Assembly (NCBI RefSeq): GCF_003932755.1
Contig: NZ_CP024202.1
Location: forward strand, 3,906,001 to 3,970,000
Length of the DNA stretch: 64,000 nt
Reading direction: 5' to 3'
Origin: Methylomicrobium sp. wino1
Lineage (GTDB): Bacteria > Pseudomonadota > Gammaproteobacteria > Methylococcales > Methylomonadaceae
The first letter of the stretch is position 1; every line of letters begins with the position of its first letter. Below are positions 29,107 to 37,587 of this stretch, one piece after another. Made by a program: the position numbers and the translations under genes. The notes under the pieces were generated by a model, which was not told the origin of the DNA, searched no databases, and saw only the letters and a program-made list of their open reading frames with translations.

Positions 29107-30890
29107 CAGTAAACCCTCTCTTTCGGCGGAATGGCTTCAACTTCATCGGTCAAGGTATATAAATGCACCGGCCGATAGTCGATTTTGACTTCATTATCGT
29201 TTAACCAAAGCAAACTATGTTTCAGCCAATTCGCATCGTCGCGCTGACTGAAATCCTCACGGGCGTGCCCTCCCCGGCTTTCGGTTCGATTCCCTGCCGC
29301 AGCCATCGTCACGACGGCTTGGCTCATTAAATTATCCAATTCCAAGGTTTCGACCAGATCGGTATTCCAAATCATCGACTTGTCGGCCACGCTCACATCG
29401 GCAAGGCTTTCTCGAATGGCTTTCAGTTGCGTCAAGCCCTCCGCCAATGTCGAACCGGTTCTAAAAACGGCAGCCTTGCTTTGCATGACGCGCTGCATGT
29501 CGAGACGGATCTCGGACGTTGTACGACTGCCGTTGGCGTTTCGCAATTTGTCGAAACGTTCCAAGGCCTTGTCGCACGCATCGCTCACGAGCGGTTTATG
29601 CGCTGTGCCAGGCTTGATCAATTCGGCGCAGCGAATTGCCGCCGAACGCCCGAACACGACCAAATCGAGTAGCGAATTGGACCCCAAGCGGTTAGCGCCA
29701 TGTACCGATACGCAAGCCGCTTCGCCTATCGCCATCAAGCCCGGTATCACCTTGTCGGGATCGCCGTCTTTCAACGTAACGACTTCGGCTTTGTAATTAG
29801 TCGGAATACCGCCCATGTTGTAATGCACGGTCGGAAGTACCGGAATCGGCTCTTTGGTGACATCGACGCCGGCGAATATCCGAGACGTTTCGGCGATGCC
29901 CGGCAAACGTTCGTGAATAATCGCAGGATCCAAATGTTCGATATGTAAATACACATGATCCTTGAGCGGACCGACGCCGCGGCCTTCGTTGATCTCGACC
30001 GTCATCGCCCGGCTCACGACGTCGCGGGATGCCAGATCTTTCGCCGACGGAGCGTACCTTTCCATGAAGCGTTCGCCTTCGGAGTTGGTCAAATAACCGC
30101 CTTCCCCGCGCACACCTTCGGTAATCAAGCACCCGGCGCCGTAAATCCCGGTCGGATGAAACTGCACGAATTCCATGTCCTGTAACGCCAAGCCGGCCCG
30201 CAGCACCATCGCGTTGCCGTCGCCGGTCACAGTATGCGCCGACGTACAAGAAAAATAACTGCGCCCGTAACCGCCGGTCGCCAGTACGGTCATGTGACCC
30301 TTGAATAGATGCAAGGAACCGTCATCCAAACACCAAGCCAGCACGCCCCGGCATTCTTCGCCTTCCATGATTAAATCGAGCGCGATATATTCGACGAAAA
30401 ATTCGGCATTATGCTTCAAAGACTGCTGATACAAGGTATGCAAAATCGCATGACCGGTCAGGTCGGCCGCCGCGCATGTGCGTTGCGCCTGACCTTTTCC
30501 GAAATGCGTGGTCATGCCGCCGAACGCGCGCTGATAAATCTTGCCTTCCGGCGTTCTGGAAAACGGCACACCGTAATGCTCCAACTCGATCACGGCCGGA
30601 ATCGCTTCGCGGCACATATATTCGATCGCATCCTGATCGCCTAGCCAGTCCGAACCTTTGACCGTGTCGTACATATGAAAACGCCAGTTGTCTTCGCCCA
30701 TGTTGCCGAGCGCGGCGCTGATGCCGCCTTGAGCGGCCACGGTATGACTGCGGGTTGGAAAAACTTTCGAAATACAAGCGGTCTTCAAGCCTTTTTCAAC
30801 CATCCCGAAAGTCGCGCGCAGCCCCGCACCTCCCGCGCCGACCACAACCACGTCGTAACTGTGTTCGATAATCTTATAACTTCCCGTCAT
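29106..30890 (-). CDS. sdhA: Succinate dehydrogenase flavoprotein subunit
   Basis: 594 residues from the ATG at 30890, two bases after the sdhD stop; upstream in-frame ATGs lie inside sdhD. The FAD site [13 protein letters not shown], the [16 protein letters not shown] segment carrying the histidine for covalent FAD, the [11 protein letters not shown] stretch, the active-site GEGGYLTN and [18 protein letters not shown] are all present. Catalyses succinate to fumarate. Confidence 0.98.
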   Translation of the reverse strand: MTGSYKIIEHSYDVVVVGAGGAGLRATFGMVEKGLKTACISKVFPTRSHTVAAQGGISAALGNMGEDNWRFHMYDTVKGSDWLGDQDAIEYMCREAIPAVIELEHYGVPFSRTPEGKIYQRAFGGMTTHFGKGQAQRTCAAADLTGHAILHTLYQQSLKHNAEFFVEYIALDLIMEGEECRGVLAWCLDDGSLHLFKGHMTVLATGGYGRSYFSCTSAHTVTGDGNAMVLRAGLALQDMEFVQFHPTGIYGAGCLITEGVRGEGGYLTNSEGERFMERYAPSAKDLASRDVVSRAMTVEINEGRGVGPLKDHVYLHIEHLDPAIIHERLPGIAETSRIFAGVDVTKEPIPVLPTVHYNMGGIPTNYKAEVVTLKDGDPDKVIPGLMAIGEAACVSVHGANRLGSNSLLDLVVFGRSAAIRCAELIKPGTAHKPLVSDACDKALERFDKLRNANGSRTTSEIRLDMQRVMQSKAAVFRTGSTLAEGLTQLKAIRESLADVSVADKSMIWNTDLVETLELDNLMSQAVVTMAAAGNRTESRGGHAREDFSQRDDANWLKHSLLWLNDNEVKIDYRPVHLYTLTDEVEAIPPKERVY

Positions 30891-30892
30891 GT

Positions 30893-31273
30893 TTAGCCTG
30901 CTAGAGATATTTGTAAAACAGCGAACAATGCCGCGACAGCAATTGCCGTAAACAGTAAATGGCACGTCCAGACCGCACTCATTTTCGCACCTTCGGTGGA
31001 AACATAATCCTCGATGACCACTTGCACGCCCAATGCCGCATGGAAGCATACCGCTAAAATCCATAGCGCGATAACAACCGTATTAAGCGGTGCCGCCAGC
31101 CAGCTTACCGTTTCTTGATAAGTCGCGGTGGTCGCCAGCTTGATCAAAACAATCAACCAATACGACAAGGGTATTAAAGCTACCGCGGTGACGCGTTGCA
31201 GCCACCAATGTTCGGTGCCGGATTTAGCCGAACCCAAACCGCGCGCTTTCGAAATCGGAGATCGATATTCCAT
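30893..31273 (-). CDS. sdhD: Succinate dehydrogenase membrane anchor, small subunit
   Basis: 126 residues with three transmembrane helices. The haem-ligand histidine is expected in [16 protein letters not shown] in the second helix, and [17 protein letters not shown] supplies the conserved Trp/Arg region near the quinone site. Nine bases separate it from sdhC. Confidence 0.93.
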   Translation of the reverse strand: MEYRSPISKARGLGSAKSGTEHWWLQRVTAVALIPLSYWLIVLIKLATTATYQETVSWLAAPLNTVVIALWILAVCFHAALGVQVVIEDYVSTEGAKMSAVWTCHLLFTAIAVAALFAVLQISLAG

Positions 31274-31282
31274 GCTTGACTC

Positions 31283-31663
31283 CTAAAGAATGAAAAATGC
31301 AAAGGTGGCTGCTGTCAAAACCAGCGAAACGAAAAGCTCGATTAGCGCATAGCGATTCAATGTTTCGTTGTCGAAACTGCAACCGGCATCCCAAATCAGA
31401 TGACGAACACCGTGACACAAATGAAAAAACAAGGCATACATGAAACCCCAAAGCACGGTTTGCAGCAAAATCGAATCGGTCATCGCCTGCATTGCCGAGA
31501 AGGCTTCGGCGCCGCCGGCAATCGCATAAAGCATGCATAAAAACAGGATCAAACCTAAAGAAAGCATGACACCGGTCATGCGATGGGTAATGGAAATAAG
31601 GCCCGTCAAGGGCAATCGGTAGACTTGTAGATGAGGGGATAAAGGTCTGTTAGTACTGTTCAT
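31283..31663 (-). CDS. sdhC: Succinate dehydrogenase cytochrome b556 subunit
   Basis: 126 residues: RPLSPHLQVYRLPLTGLISITHRMTG is interrupted here as the standard N-terminal SPHLQVY and SITHRMTG motifs, and FHLCHGVRHLIWD carries the haem histidine. Three helices. Begins the structural part of the operon, 60 bp after the SDHAF4-like gene. Confidence 0.95.
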   Translation of the reverse strand: MNSTNRPLSPHLQVYRLPLTGLISITHRMTGVMLSLGLILFLCMLYAIAGGAEAFSAMQAMTDSILLQTVLWGFMYALFFHLCHGVRHLIWDAGCSFDNETLNRYALIELFVSLVLTAATFAFFIL

Positions 31664-31723
31664 AACCGCCGCCTGCTGTTATTGAAAGCCACATACTACC
31701 CTTAGCATGGGGAATTTTCCAGG

Positions 31724-31894
31724 TTAAAAGTCGATACACCGGCCTTTCTTTTCCCAATCGCCGTATCGGGTCGGTTCAGGGCCCGGAGCACCTCCTATTT
31801 CGGGAGTAGAATTCGGTGGCTTTGTACTCGTATCGACAGGCGTTTTTTTGTCTTGCTCATTCATTTGGCATTCTTTATTCGGCTCGTTTTTCAT
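31724..31894 (-). CDS. DUF1674 / SDHAF4-like succinate dehydrogenase assembly factor
   Basis: 56 residues from the ATG at 31894, with AGGAG 8-9 bases upstream. The C-terminal EPTRYGDWEKKGRCIDF is the DUF1674/SDHAF4 signature; the N-terminal half is a Lys/Thr/Pro-rich disordered tail. In eukaryotes and alphaproteobacteria this family protects FAD-loaded SdhA and promotes its joining to SdhB. An alternative upstream start would translate the repeat element and is rejected. First gene of the sdh operon here. Confidence 0.88.
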   Translation of the reverse strand: MKNEPNKECQMNEQDKKTPVDTSTKPPNSTPEIGGAPGPEPTRYGDWEKKGRCIDF

Positions 31895-31908
31895 GTCGTT
31901 TACTCCTA

Positions 31909-31968
31909 AATTATATTCCACTGTTTTCCAAGCTCCGGAATTATATTCCACTGTTTTCCAAGCTCCGG
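31909..31968. repeat. 30-bp tandem duplication before the SDHAF4-like gene
   Basis: AATTATATTCCACTGTTTTC plus CAAGCTCCGG occurs twice in a row with no difference (31909-31938, 31939-31968). It ends in the REP arm CAAGCTCCGG and starts 15 bp upstream of the ATG, so it lies in or near the 5' untranslated region of the sdh operon. Confidence 0.9.
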
Positions 31969-32120
31969 CTTGGGAAACACACCCCAGAAGCTCCAGCTTC
32001 CAGTGACCGAAACAACCGCAATCAATCCCGACTCGCTCGTTCAATCTTCCTTGATCGTCGGGAAGCTAGAGCTTCCTGAACAGGTTACCCAAGCTGGAGC
32101 TTGGGTAACAGCATATTTTG
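31960..32120. repeat. Composite hairpin element, copy 1
   Basis: About 155 bp made of GCTCCGGCTTGGGAAAC, AGAAGCTCCAGCTTCC, a central unstructured segment with CAATCTTCCTTGATCGTCGG, then GGAAGCTAGAGCTTCC and TACCCAAGCTGGAGCTTGGGTA. The reverse complement matches 43985-44153 over nearly its whole length. Together with the following hairpins it fills the spacer 31895-32462, which holds no other gene. Confidence 0.8.
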
Positions 32121-32272
32121 CTCTTTCCCAAGCTCCAGCTCTCATCGTTATACATAAGTCAAAAATTACCGTTTTCCTCGTTCCCACCGCTCCAGCGTGG
32201 GAATGCATACCGATCTTGCCTCGGCTGACAAGGTATGGGTTCCCACGGAGGACCGTGGGAACCAGAAAAACC
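32121..32272. repeat. Hairpin repeats between the sdh operon and the GGDEF gene
   Basis: 32121-32172 is the inverted counterpart of 5912-5963. 32178-32272 is a GTTCCCAC-family element with TTCCCACCGCTCCAGCGTGGGAA and GGTTCCCACGGAGGACCGTG hairpins, inverted relative to 15652-15780. The following 190 bases up to 32462 are AT-rich and should contain the GGDEF promoter. Confidence 0.75.
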
Positions 32273-32462
32273 CGCCCCGCACGGGATTTAGTTCGATTTC
32301 CAAATCTTAAACCAGCCTAGGTATAGGGCGGCAAGATTTTGCCATCGACCCCGTCATGTTATTGACGCAATCAATTCATTATATTGATATTATAGGTTTT
32401 TTTATTTTTGGCACGATCATGGCTTTAATTATAAAAAACAAATCTTTATCGAGGATTTAGCC

Positions 32463-33347
32463 ATGCAAAAAAAAGCCGCCAATCTCGCCGTTGTCAGTAA
32501 CAACACATTCGAAGCCTTCAAAGCGGATAATTTGACTCATTATGACATTAGCAGCGCTTTGCAAACTACACTGGAATTCGATGAGCTGATCCATATCTTC
32601 AGTAATAAAATTCAAAACCTGATTCCACATAGCGGTTTTGTTTACAACAACGAAGAATTCGGTCTTGAAATCAAAAACGGCATAGTCACTCGAAGCTCAT
32701 GCTCTTATGCAATGAAAGTTGAAGAACAGCAACTCGGCGAACTCAAATTGATGCGCCGTCAGAAGTTTTCAGAACAAGAATTAAAAATGATTGAAACGCT
32801 GCTTTGTTGCTTGATTTATCCGCTCAGAAACGCGACCTTATTTCAACAAGCAATGAATCTGGCATTTACCGATGTGCTGACGCAAACACGGAACCGTTCC
32901 GCCTTCAATGACACCGTTCGCCGCGAAATACGCCTTGCGCATAGAAACGGAAACCATTTATCGGTGATATTTATCGATATCGACCATTTCAAAACCATTA
33001 ATGATAATTATGGGCATCAATGCGGCGATCTTGCGTTGACATCGATCGCCAAATGGATCAATGAAAGCATCAGAAGCAGTGACATCGTGTTCCGTTATGG
33101 TGGTGAGGAATTCGTCGTTCTTCTCAGCGAGACCGATTTAGAAGGCGCCGAATTGTTGGCGGAAAGAATTCGGCAAAACATCGAAAATCATATTTTCGCT
33201 TACGGACTGGAGACGATACGCCTGACCGCAAGCCTAGGCGCCAGCTCATTACGCGGCGACGACTCGCTAGATGCATTCATCACCCGGGCCGATCAAGCCA
33301 TGTACCGAGCCAAACAAACCGGCAGGAACCGCGTCGTTACGGCTTAA
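32463..33347 (+). CDS. Soluble diguanylate cyclase
   Basis: 294 residues. GGEEF at 213-217 with the RxxD inhibitory site (RSSD, 204-207) five residues before it, IDIDHFKTINDNYGH at 171-185 and TRADQAMYRAKQTGRN near the end mark a complete active GGDEF domain. The N-terminal 130 residues are GAF-like by pattern, with no membrane helix, so a cytoplasmic sensor is likely. GAGGATT precedes the ATG. Its stop codon and last codons lie in the 62-bp sequence duplicated by the adjacent RAYT cassette. Confidence 0.93.
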   Translation: MQKKAANLAVVSNNTFEAFKADNLTHYDISSALQTTLEFDELIHIFSNKIQNLIPHSGFVYNNEEFGLEIKNGIVTRSSCSYAMKVEEQQLGELKLMRRQKFSEQELKMIETLLCCLIYPLRNATLFQQAMNLAFTDVLTQTRNRSAFNDTVRREIRLAHRNGNHLSVIFIDIDHFKTINDNYGHQCGDLALTSIAKWINESIRSSDIVFRYGGEEFVVLLSETDLEGAELLAERIRQNIENHIFAYGLETIRLTASLGASSLRGDDSLDAFITRADQAMYRAKQTGRNRVVTA

Positions 33348-33388
33348 TGATGATTTTTCGCCTGAAACCAGAGCTCCAGCATCATCAA
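33327..33388. repeat. 62-bp direct repeat, left copy
   Basis: Identical over 62 bases to 34061-34122. This copy contains the last codons and TAA of the GGDEF gene plus a now non-coding copy of the end of the asparagine synthetase-like gene. The first differing base lies immediately outside on each side. Confidence 0.97.
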
Positions 33389-34060
33389 CAAGCTGTTTCC
33401 CAAGCTCCAGCTTGGGAAACACACTCCGGAAGCTCTAGCTTCCAGAGATCCTCACCATTGCCGAACCACTTCAATCATCCCTTCTTGCCCTAAATAATTT
33501 CGTGCACTGGAATAACGCCAGTGCTCCGGCTTATCCACATAGCCTCGTTTAACAGGGTTTTGATGAATATATTCCAGCTTTTGACGCATGACTACCTCTG
33601 ACTCTATTATTTGCGGATGGCTGCCTTCTTCCCAAACCTGATAGTCGCTCTCATGCTTGTGTACCCGTTTAAACAATGCCAGTAATTCCAATAACCTATT
33701 TGAACGATGCTGTTCAAGATAGGCAATGAGTTGTTTTGCCGTGTATGATTTAAATCGCTGGATATCACGGCTTAAATTTTCGGATGCGGCAATCAGATGT
33801 AAGTGATTTTCAAGGATGACATAACCGTATAGTTGAAAATTGTCATTGCTCTGGAGATAGCGCCAGGAGTCAAGCACGATATCGACTAGTTTTGGATTTG
33901 TGAACAATGGTAGCCAGTGGTTTATCGTTGCTGTCAGGAAATGCGGGCAAGGGTTAGTTAGCACTCGATAACTGCTTCTTGGCATATTTGCGCTCCGTTT
34001 TTTTCGGGAAGCTAGAGCTTCCGTGACCGGTTTCCCAAGCTGGAGCTTGGGAAACAGCGA
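33389..34060. mobile_element. REP-flanked RAYT cassette (672 bp)
   Basis: A RAYT transposase gene flanked by inverted REP-type hairpins. The left end reads GCTGTTTCCCAAGCTCCAGC, continued by TTGGGAAAC and GGAAGCTCTAGCTTCC; the right end is its inverse (GGAAGCTAGAGCTTCC, then TTTCCCAAGCTGGAGCTTGG and GAAACAGC). The cassette is bracketed by the exact 62-bp direct repeat, so its borders are defined to the base. Confidence 0.88.
33452..33985 (-). CDS. REP-associated tyrosine transposase (IS200-like, Y1 HUH)
   Basis: 177 residues from the ATG at 33985, which has GGAG seven bases upstream; longer in-frame versions would translate the REP hairpins. The HUH motif is HLH at 61-63 (VILENHLHLIA) and the catalytic Tyr is probably Y81 in FKSYTAKQLI. 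C-terminal VKRGYVDKPEHWRYSSARNY is typical of RAYT proteins. These single-strand transposases are thought to spread and maintain REP hairpins. It appears intact, and many REP-like hairpins in the window share its flanking sequence. Confidence 0.92.
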   Translation of the reverse strand: MPRSSYRVLTNPCPHFLTATINHWLPLFTNPKLVDIVLDSWRYLQSNDNFQLYGYVILENHLHLIAASENLSRDIQRFKSYTAKQLIAYLEQHRSNRLLELLALFKRVHKHESDYQVWEEGSHPQIIESEVVMRQKLEYIHQNPVKRGYVDKPEHWRYSSARNYLGQEGMIEVVRQW

Positions 34061-34122
34061 AACCGCGTCGTTACGGCTTAATGATGATTTTTCGCCTGAA
34101 ACCAGAGCTCCAGCATCATCAA
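34061..34122. repeat. 62-bp direct repeat, right copy
   Basis: Same 62 bases as 33327-33388. Here the sequence provides the functional 3' end (stop plus about 14 codons) of the asparagine synthetase-like gene on the minus strand. In the inferred ancestral single copy the two convergent genes ended with overlapping stop codons (TTAA). Confidence 0.97.
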
Positions 34123-35877
34123 GATCCAAATCAATTCGCCATAATAGGCTGCGTGTATGCTCTGGTGCATCTTGACAGCATGATCTAGAAAATCGGCGCG
34201 AAAATAATCGCGCTTTTTCAAGGCGCCGATACTATCGTATGCCAGCTCTTTCAACGGCTGATGATCCTGCAGCCAAATCCCGAACGGCAAACCGAAACCA
34301 TGCTTGGATTTATTGATAATGGCCTCGGGCAAAACATCGCGCATCGCTTGCTTATAAAACCAACGCAATTGCTGACCTTTCAACTTTTCCGAAGACGGTA
34401 TCCGGCAAGACAAATCGACAATCTCGTTGCTCAGTAAGGGGTATCGCACTTCGACACCGATCATCTCGCACATTCGATTGACTTTCACCAGATCGTTATC
34501 ATGCAAAGTTGTTTTCCAGTCCATAAAAAGCATACGGTTTAAAGCCGAAGCGTTTTCCGGCCGGTCATAACAATCCCGTAGACTCTGAATCGGCCGGTCG
34601 ATATCGATGCCTGTCAAAAAATCATCGGTAAAAATCTCCTGAGCCGGATGCCGGTTCATGAAGTTATAGTCTTGCAAACGGTCCGGCAACGGCACTTCGG
34701 CTTGCTCGACATAGCGCTTGGCTTTGAATAGGATTTTATTTTTCAGCAGCGCATCGGGTGCATTGTACAAACCGGCTCTCAACAAAGTCCTAGCAAAACC
34801 GGGTATTCGATAATAGCGATTAAACAACAATTGTTTCGCATAGCGTTCATTGCCCGCGAACAACTCATCGCCCCCGTCGCCGGCCAGCATTACCTTAATG
34901 CCGTTATCTTTAGCCAATTTGGCGCAATAATATGCCGCCAACGCCGACGAATTACCGAACGGTTCGTCGTAAAACGCGGCGATCTTCGGCACGGCGGCCA
35001 CGGTATCTTCCGGCGTCACATAATATTCATGCGCTTGGGCCTTGAAACGCTCAACGGCAATACGCGCATACTCGATCTCATCGTAGCCTTCGACCGGAAA
35101 ACCCATCGTAAACGTTTTGGCTTGATCCGGATACACTTTCGACAACGCACCGGCAACGCTCGAACTGTCCAAGCCTCCGCTCAAAAACGCGCCGGTCTCC
35201 TTAAACCCTGCGACCGACTGCCGGACAGCTTCTAAGATTTCATTCCGTAATTCTTGCCCGGATTGCTCGAGTGAATAATCGCCCTGTTCGGAAAAAACCG
35301 GCATCCAGTAATAGCTCAGGCTGATTTTTCCCTCTTGATAACTCAATAATTGCCCGCCCTCCAATTTTTGGACTTGCCGATAAATCGTATGCGGGCTCGG
35401 ACAATGATGAAAATAGACATAATCGTAAATCGATTGCCGGGAAATCTCCGAACTGACTTCAGGGTGCGCGATGACGCCATCGGCCGTCGAACCGAACACG
35501 ATTCCGTTCGGCGTTTGCGCATAATAGAGATTGTTTTGCCCTAGGCGGTCTGTCGCCAACAACAAGCGTTTCTCGGATTCATCGAACAACATCAAGGTAA
35601 AAGCACCTTGCATGTCCTTGATAAAATCGGCGCCCTTAGCTTTATAGTTTTCGACAATCGCATCTAGCGGCTCGAAACCGTGACCGGTGAGCGCAAGCCG
35701 GTAATGCCCCTGCTCAAGCGACCGTTGGTCATCGGAGACAAAAGCAAACGATTCGGCTATCCGTATGCCGATAGTTCTTTTAGTCGACTCGGGCGCGCAA
35801 CTTTTCAGCGATTCGGCAAGCTCAGGCGCTTGATTTCGATCGATACCGGTACCATACCAGCCAGCAATAAATCCCAT
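34078..35877 (-). CDS. Asparagine synthetase-like amidotransferase with degenerate glutaminase domain
   Basis: 599 residues. The C-terminal synthetase domain is intact by motif: FLSGGLDSSSVAG (PPi-motif, 233-239), MLAGDGGDELFAGNERY and GVEVRYPLLSNEIVDL. The N-terminal class II glutaminase domain should start Met-Cys; here it reads MGFIAGWYGTG, with no Cys2, and the usual RGPD and NGEIYN motifs are not visible (LALTGHGF instead). AAAGGGTG before the ATG supports this start. It may use free ammonia or another nucleophile, as in beta-lactam synthetase-like relatives. Located in the polysaccharide locus, so an amidated sugar or sugar-linked amino acid is possible. Confidence 0.85.
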   Translation of the reverse strand: MGFIAGWYGTGIDRNQAPELAESLKSCAPESTKRTIGIRIAESFAFVSDDQRSLEQGHYRLALTGHGFEPLDAIVENYKAKGADFIKDMQGAFTLMLFDESEKRLLLATDRLGQNNLYYAQTPNGIVFGSTADGVIAHPEVSSEISRQSIYDYVYFHHCPSPHTIYRQVQKLEGGQLLSYQEGKISLSYYWMPVFSEQGDYSLEQSGQELRNEILEAVRQSVAGFKETGAFLSGGLDSSSVAGALSKVYPDQAKTFTMGFPVEGYDEIEYARIAVERFKAQAHEYYVTPEDTVAAVPKIAAFYDEPFGNSSALAAYYCAKLAKDNGIKVMLAGDGGDELFAGNERYAKQLLFNRYYRIPGFARTLLRAGLYNAPDALLKNKILFKAKRYVEQAEVPLPDRLQDYNFMNRHPAQEIFTDDFLTGIDIDRPIQSLRDCYDRPENASALNRMLFMDWKTTLHDNDLVKVNRMCEMIGVEVRYPLLSNEIVDLSCRIPSSEKLKGQQLRWFYKQAMRDVLPEAIINKSKHGFGLPFGIWLQDHQPLKELAYDSIGALKKRDYFRADFLDHAVKMHQSIHAAYYGELIWILMMLELWFQAKNHH

Positions 35878-35954
35878 TTTTCACCCTTTAATCGATTTTT
35901 GTTTTTCTATTATACCTTTCGCACTTCAAATTTCGGCAGTGATTAAGGAGGTGC

Positions 35955-36150
35955 CGGGGTGCTAGGTCGATTTTTGCTCCTGCAAAATCGACATTCACGC
36001 CATCCATGGCGATCACAAAGGCTTTGCCTACATGGACGTATTCACCCAGCACCTAAATTATCCAAGATAGTTAACCATAGCTAATGGACTATAGAATTTA
36101 GGTGCTGGGTTCACGGCGTCCTTTGACGGGCACCCCTGCGCCGAATTTTG
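35955..36150. repeat. Nested inverted-repeat element between asnB-like and GT genes
   Basis: Outer arms GGTGCCGGGGTGC and GGGCACCCCTGCGCC pair; inside are the palindrome GTCGATTTTTGCTCCTGCAA with AATCGAC, and a perfect 17-base arm pair ACCCAGCACCTAAATT / AATTTAGGTGCTGGGT around a 40-base loop (36052-36108). GCCTACATGGACGTA resembles the core of the element at 21577-21795. No gene in 35878-36152. Confidence 0.7.
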
Positions 36151-36152
36151 AT

Positions 36153-37358
36153 CTACGATAGGCATATTCGCTTAAATTCGGCAACCAAAGTGTCGACACG
36201 GTGATGCCACGCGTTCTGCTCGGCATAATGCCTGATCGCCTGTTTGTCCCACTGTTTATTCAATGCATCCGATAAAGCAAGTTGTAAAGCCGATGAATCG
36301 CCAAACGGCACGATCGTACCTAATGACGCATCATTGACGACTTCACTATTGCCGCCGACATCAGTGGTTATCACCGGCAAACCGCAAGCCATCGCCTCCA
36401 AAAAAACATTGGCCCACCCTTCATTAGCTGTCGACAATACAAATATATCCGATGCCGATAACGGCGATTTCAATTGCTCGGAAGGCAACGGCCCTAAAAA
36501 ACAAACATGGTCTTGCAAATTCAAGTCGGCAACTTGTTGTTCCAATTGCTTTCGATTATTACCCTCTGCGCAAGCCCCGCCGACGATCAAATACATCAAG
36601 TCGGGAAATTCTTTGAGCAATAACGGCATCACTTCAATGACACGGTGATAACCTTTGCGATCGACCAAACCGCCGACCGATATCAATACGGGAGCATCCT
36701 CAGGCAAATTCAAATCGCGCCTAGCTTCGGCGCGATCAACCGGTTGAAACTTATCGGCATCGACGCCGTTACCGACGACTTGTATTTTGTTCGAATCGAC
36801 GCCCAACGCAACGACGTGACGCTTGAGCGAATCGGCCACCGAAAATATTTTCGTGGCCCGCTGCAAGGCCGAAACAATCCGAAGTTTGCGTGCCGGAAAC
36901 TTCGACAAACTAACTTCAGTCCCTCTTAACGTAATCGTCACCGGCACCTTAAACCATTTACCAAGCCATGTCGCGGCATAACCGTCCGGATAGGCGAAAT
37001 GCGCATCGATCAAATTAAATCGGTGTTTCCGCTTCAATCGGACCATGGTCGGCAATGCCCCCAAAGCCATCATAAAACCGTCACACTGTTTTAAGAACCC
37101 CGGAATCGATAAAAAACGAGGATAATAAACCTCAACACCCTGTTGTAATTCAAATTTCGGCGGCTGAGGCCGAAAACCGGGCTTCACCAAACGGATCAGG
37201 CCTTGCAAAGGAAACCACGCGACCGGAGACACGACAACAATCGGTAATTGCTTACCGACCCGAAACATGCGTTCACGAATGAATATACCCGAATTCGGTT
37301 GCACGGGACTGGGAAACAAAGAGCAAAAAACGACGAGGCGAGGAGTTTTATCAACCAT
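36153..37358 (-). CDS. GT4 family glycosyltransferase
   Basis: About 401 residues. N-terminal strand LVVFCSLFPSP followed by GIFIRERM, HFAYPDGYAATWLG, TLRGTEVSLSKFP, VVGNGVDADKFQP, LISVGGLVDRKGYHRVIE and ANEGWANVFLEAMACGLPVI (EX7E) give a complete GT-B enzyme. ATG at 37358 is used; a TTG two codons earlier has better-placed AGGA and is an alternative. Part of the exopolysaccharide locus, adjacent to the exosortase A-type glycosyltransferase. Confidence 0.9.
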   Translation of the reverse strand: MVDKTPRLVVFCSLFPSPVQPNSGIFIRERMFRVGKQLPIVVVSPVAWFPLQGLIRLVKPGFRPQPPKFELQQGVEVYYPRFLSIPGFLKQCDGFMMALGALPTMVRLKRKHRFNLIDAHFAYPDGYAATWLGKWFKVPVTITLRGTEVSLSKFPARKLRIVSALQRATKIFSVADSLKRHVVALGVDSNKIQVVGNGVDADKFQPVDRAEARRDLNLPEDAPVLISVGGLVDRKGYHRVIEVMPLLLKEFPDLMYLIVGGACAEGNNRKQLEQQVADLNLQDHVCFLGPLPSEQLKSPLSASDIFVLSTANEGWANVFLEAMACGLPVITTDVGGNSEVVNDASLGTIVPFGDSSALQLALSDALNKQWDKQAIRHYAEQNAWHHRVDTLVAEFKRICLS

Positions 37359-37450
37359 GGACAATCATTTTCCTGATTACTTAGGAACGAGCATGAAATA
37401 ACTTAATTCACATGTTGAAAGGAGGGTTGGTCATAGACGCCAACTTAAAA

Positions 37451-37540
37451 AACGCGTCTTCCGCCAGGGATAGGCGAAATCCAGTGCCAGGGATGGCAAT
37501 GTCTAGCCTCACATCTATGGCATCCCTGCAGGTATGACGG
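37451..37540. repeat. TTCCGCCAGGGA-type repeat
   Basis: CTTCCGCCAGGGATAGGCG followed by AATCCAGTGCCAGGGATGG and a CATC..CATCCC end. A second, longer copy is at 50611-50716 and a decayed inverted one near 41527-41581. The element just before it (37384-37425) shares GCATGAAATAACTT with 26530. Confidence 0.7.
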
Positions 37541-37587
37541 GTATTTTAGCCTTTGTCGATTTCGCTGTACGCTATATGTATTCAGAA

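Noticed and set aside
29797-30249. 150-codon frame inside sdhA on the same strand
   Set aside because: Arg-rich out-of-frame reading of sdhA; no independent start signal.
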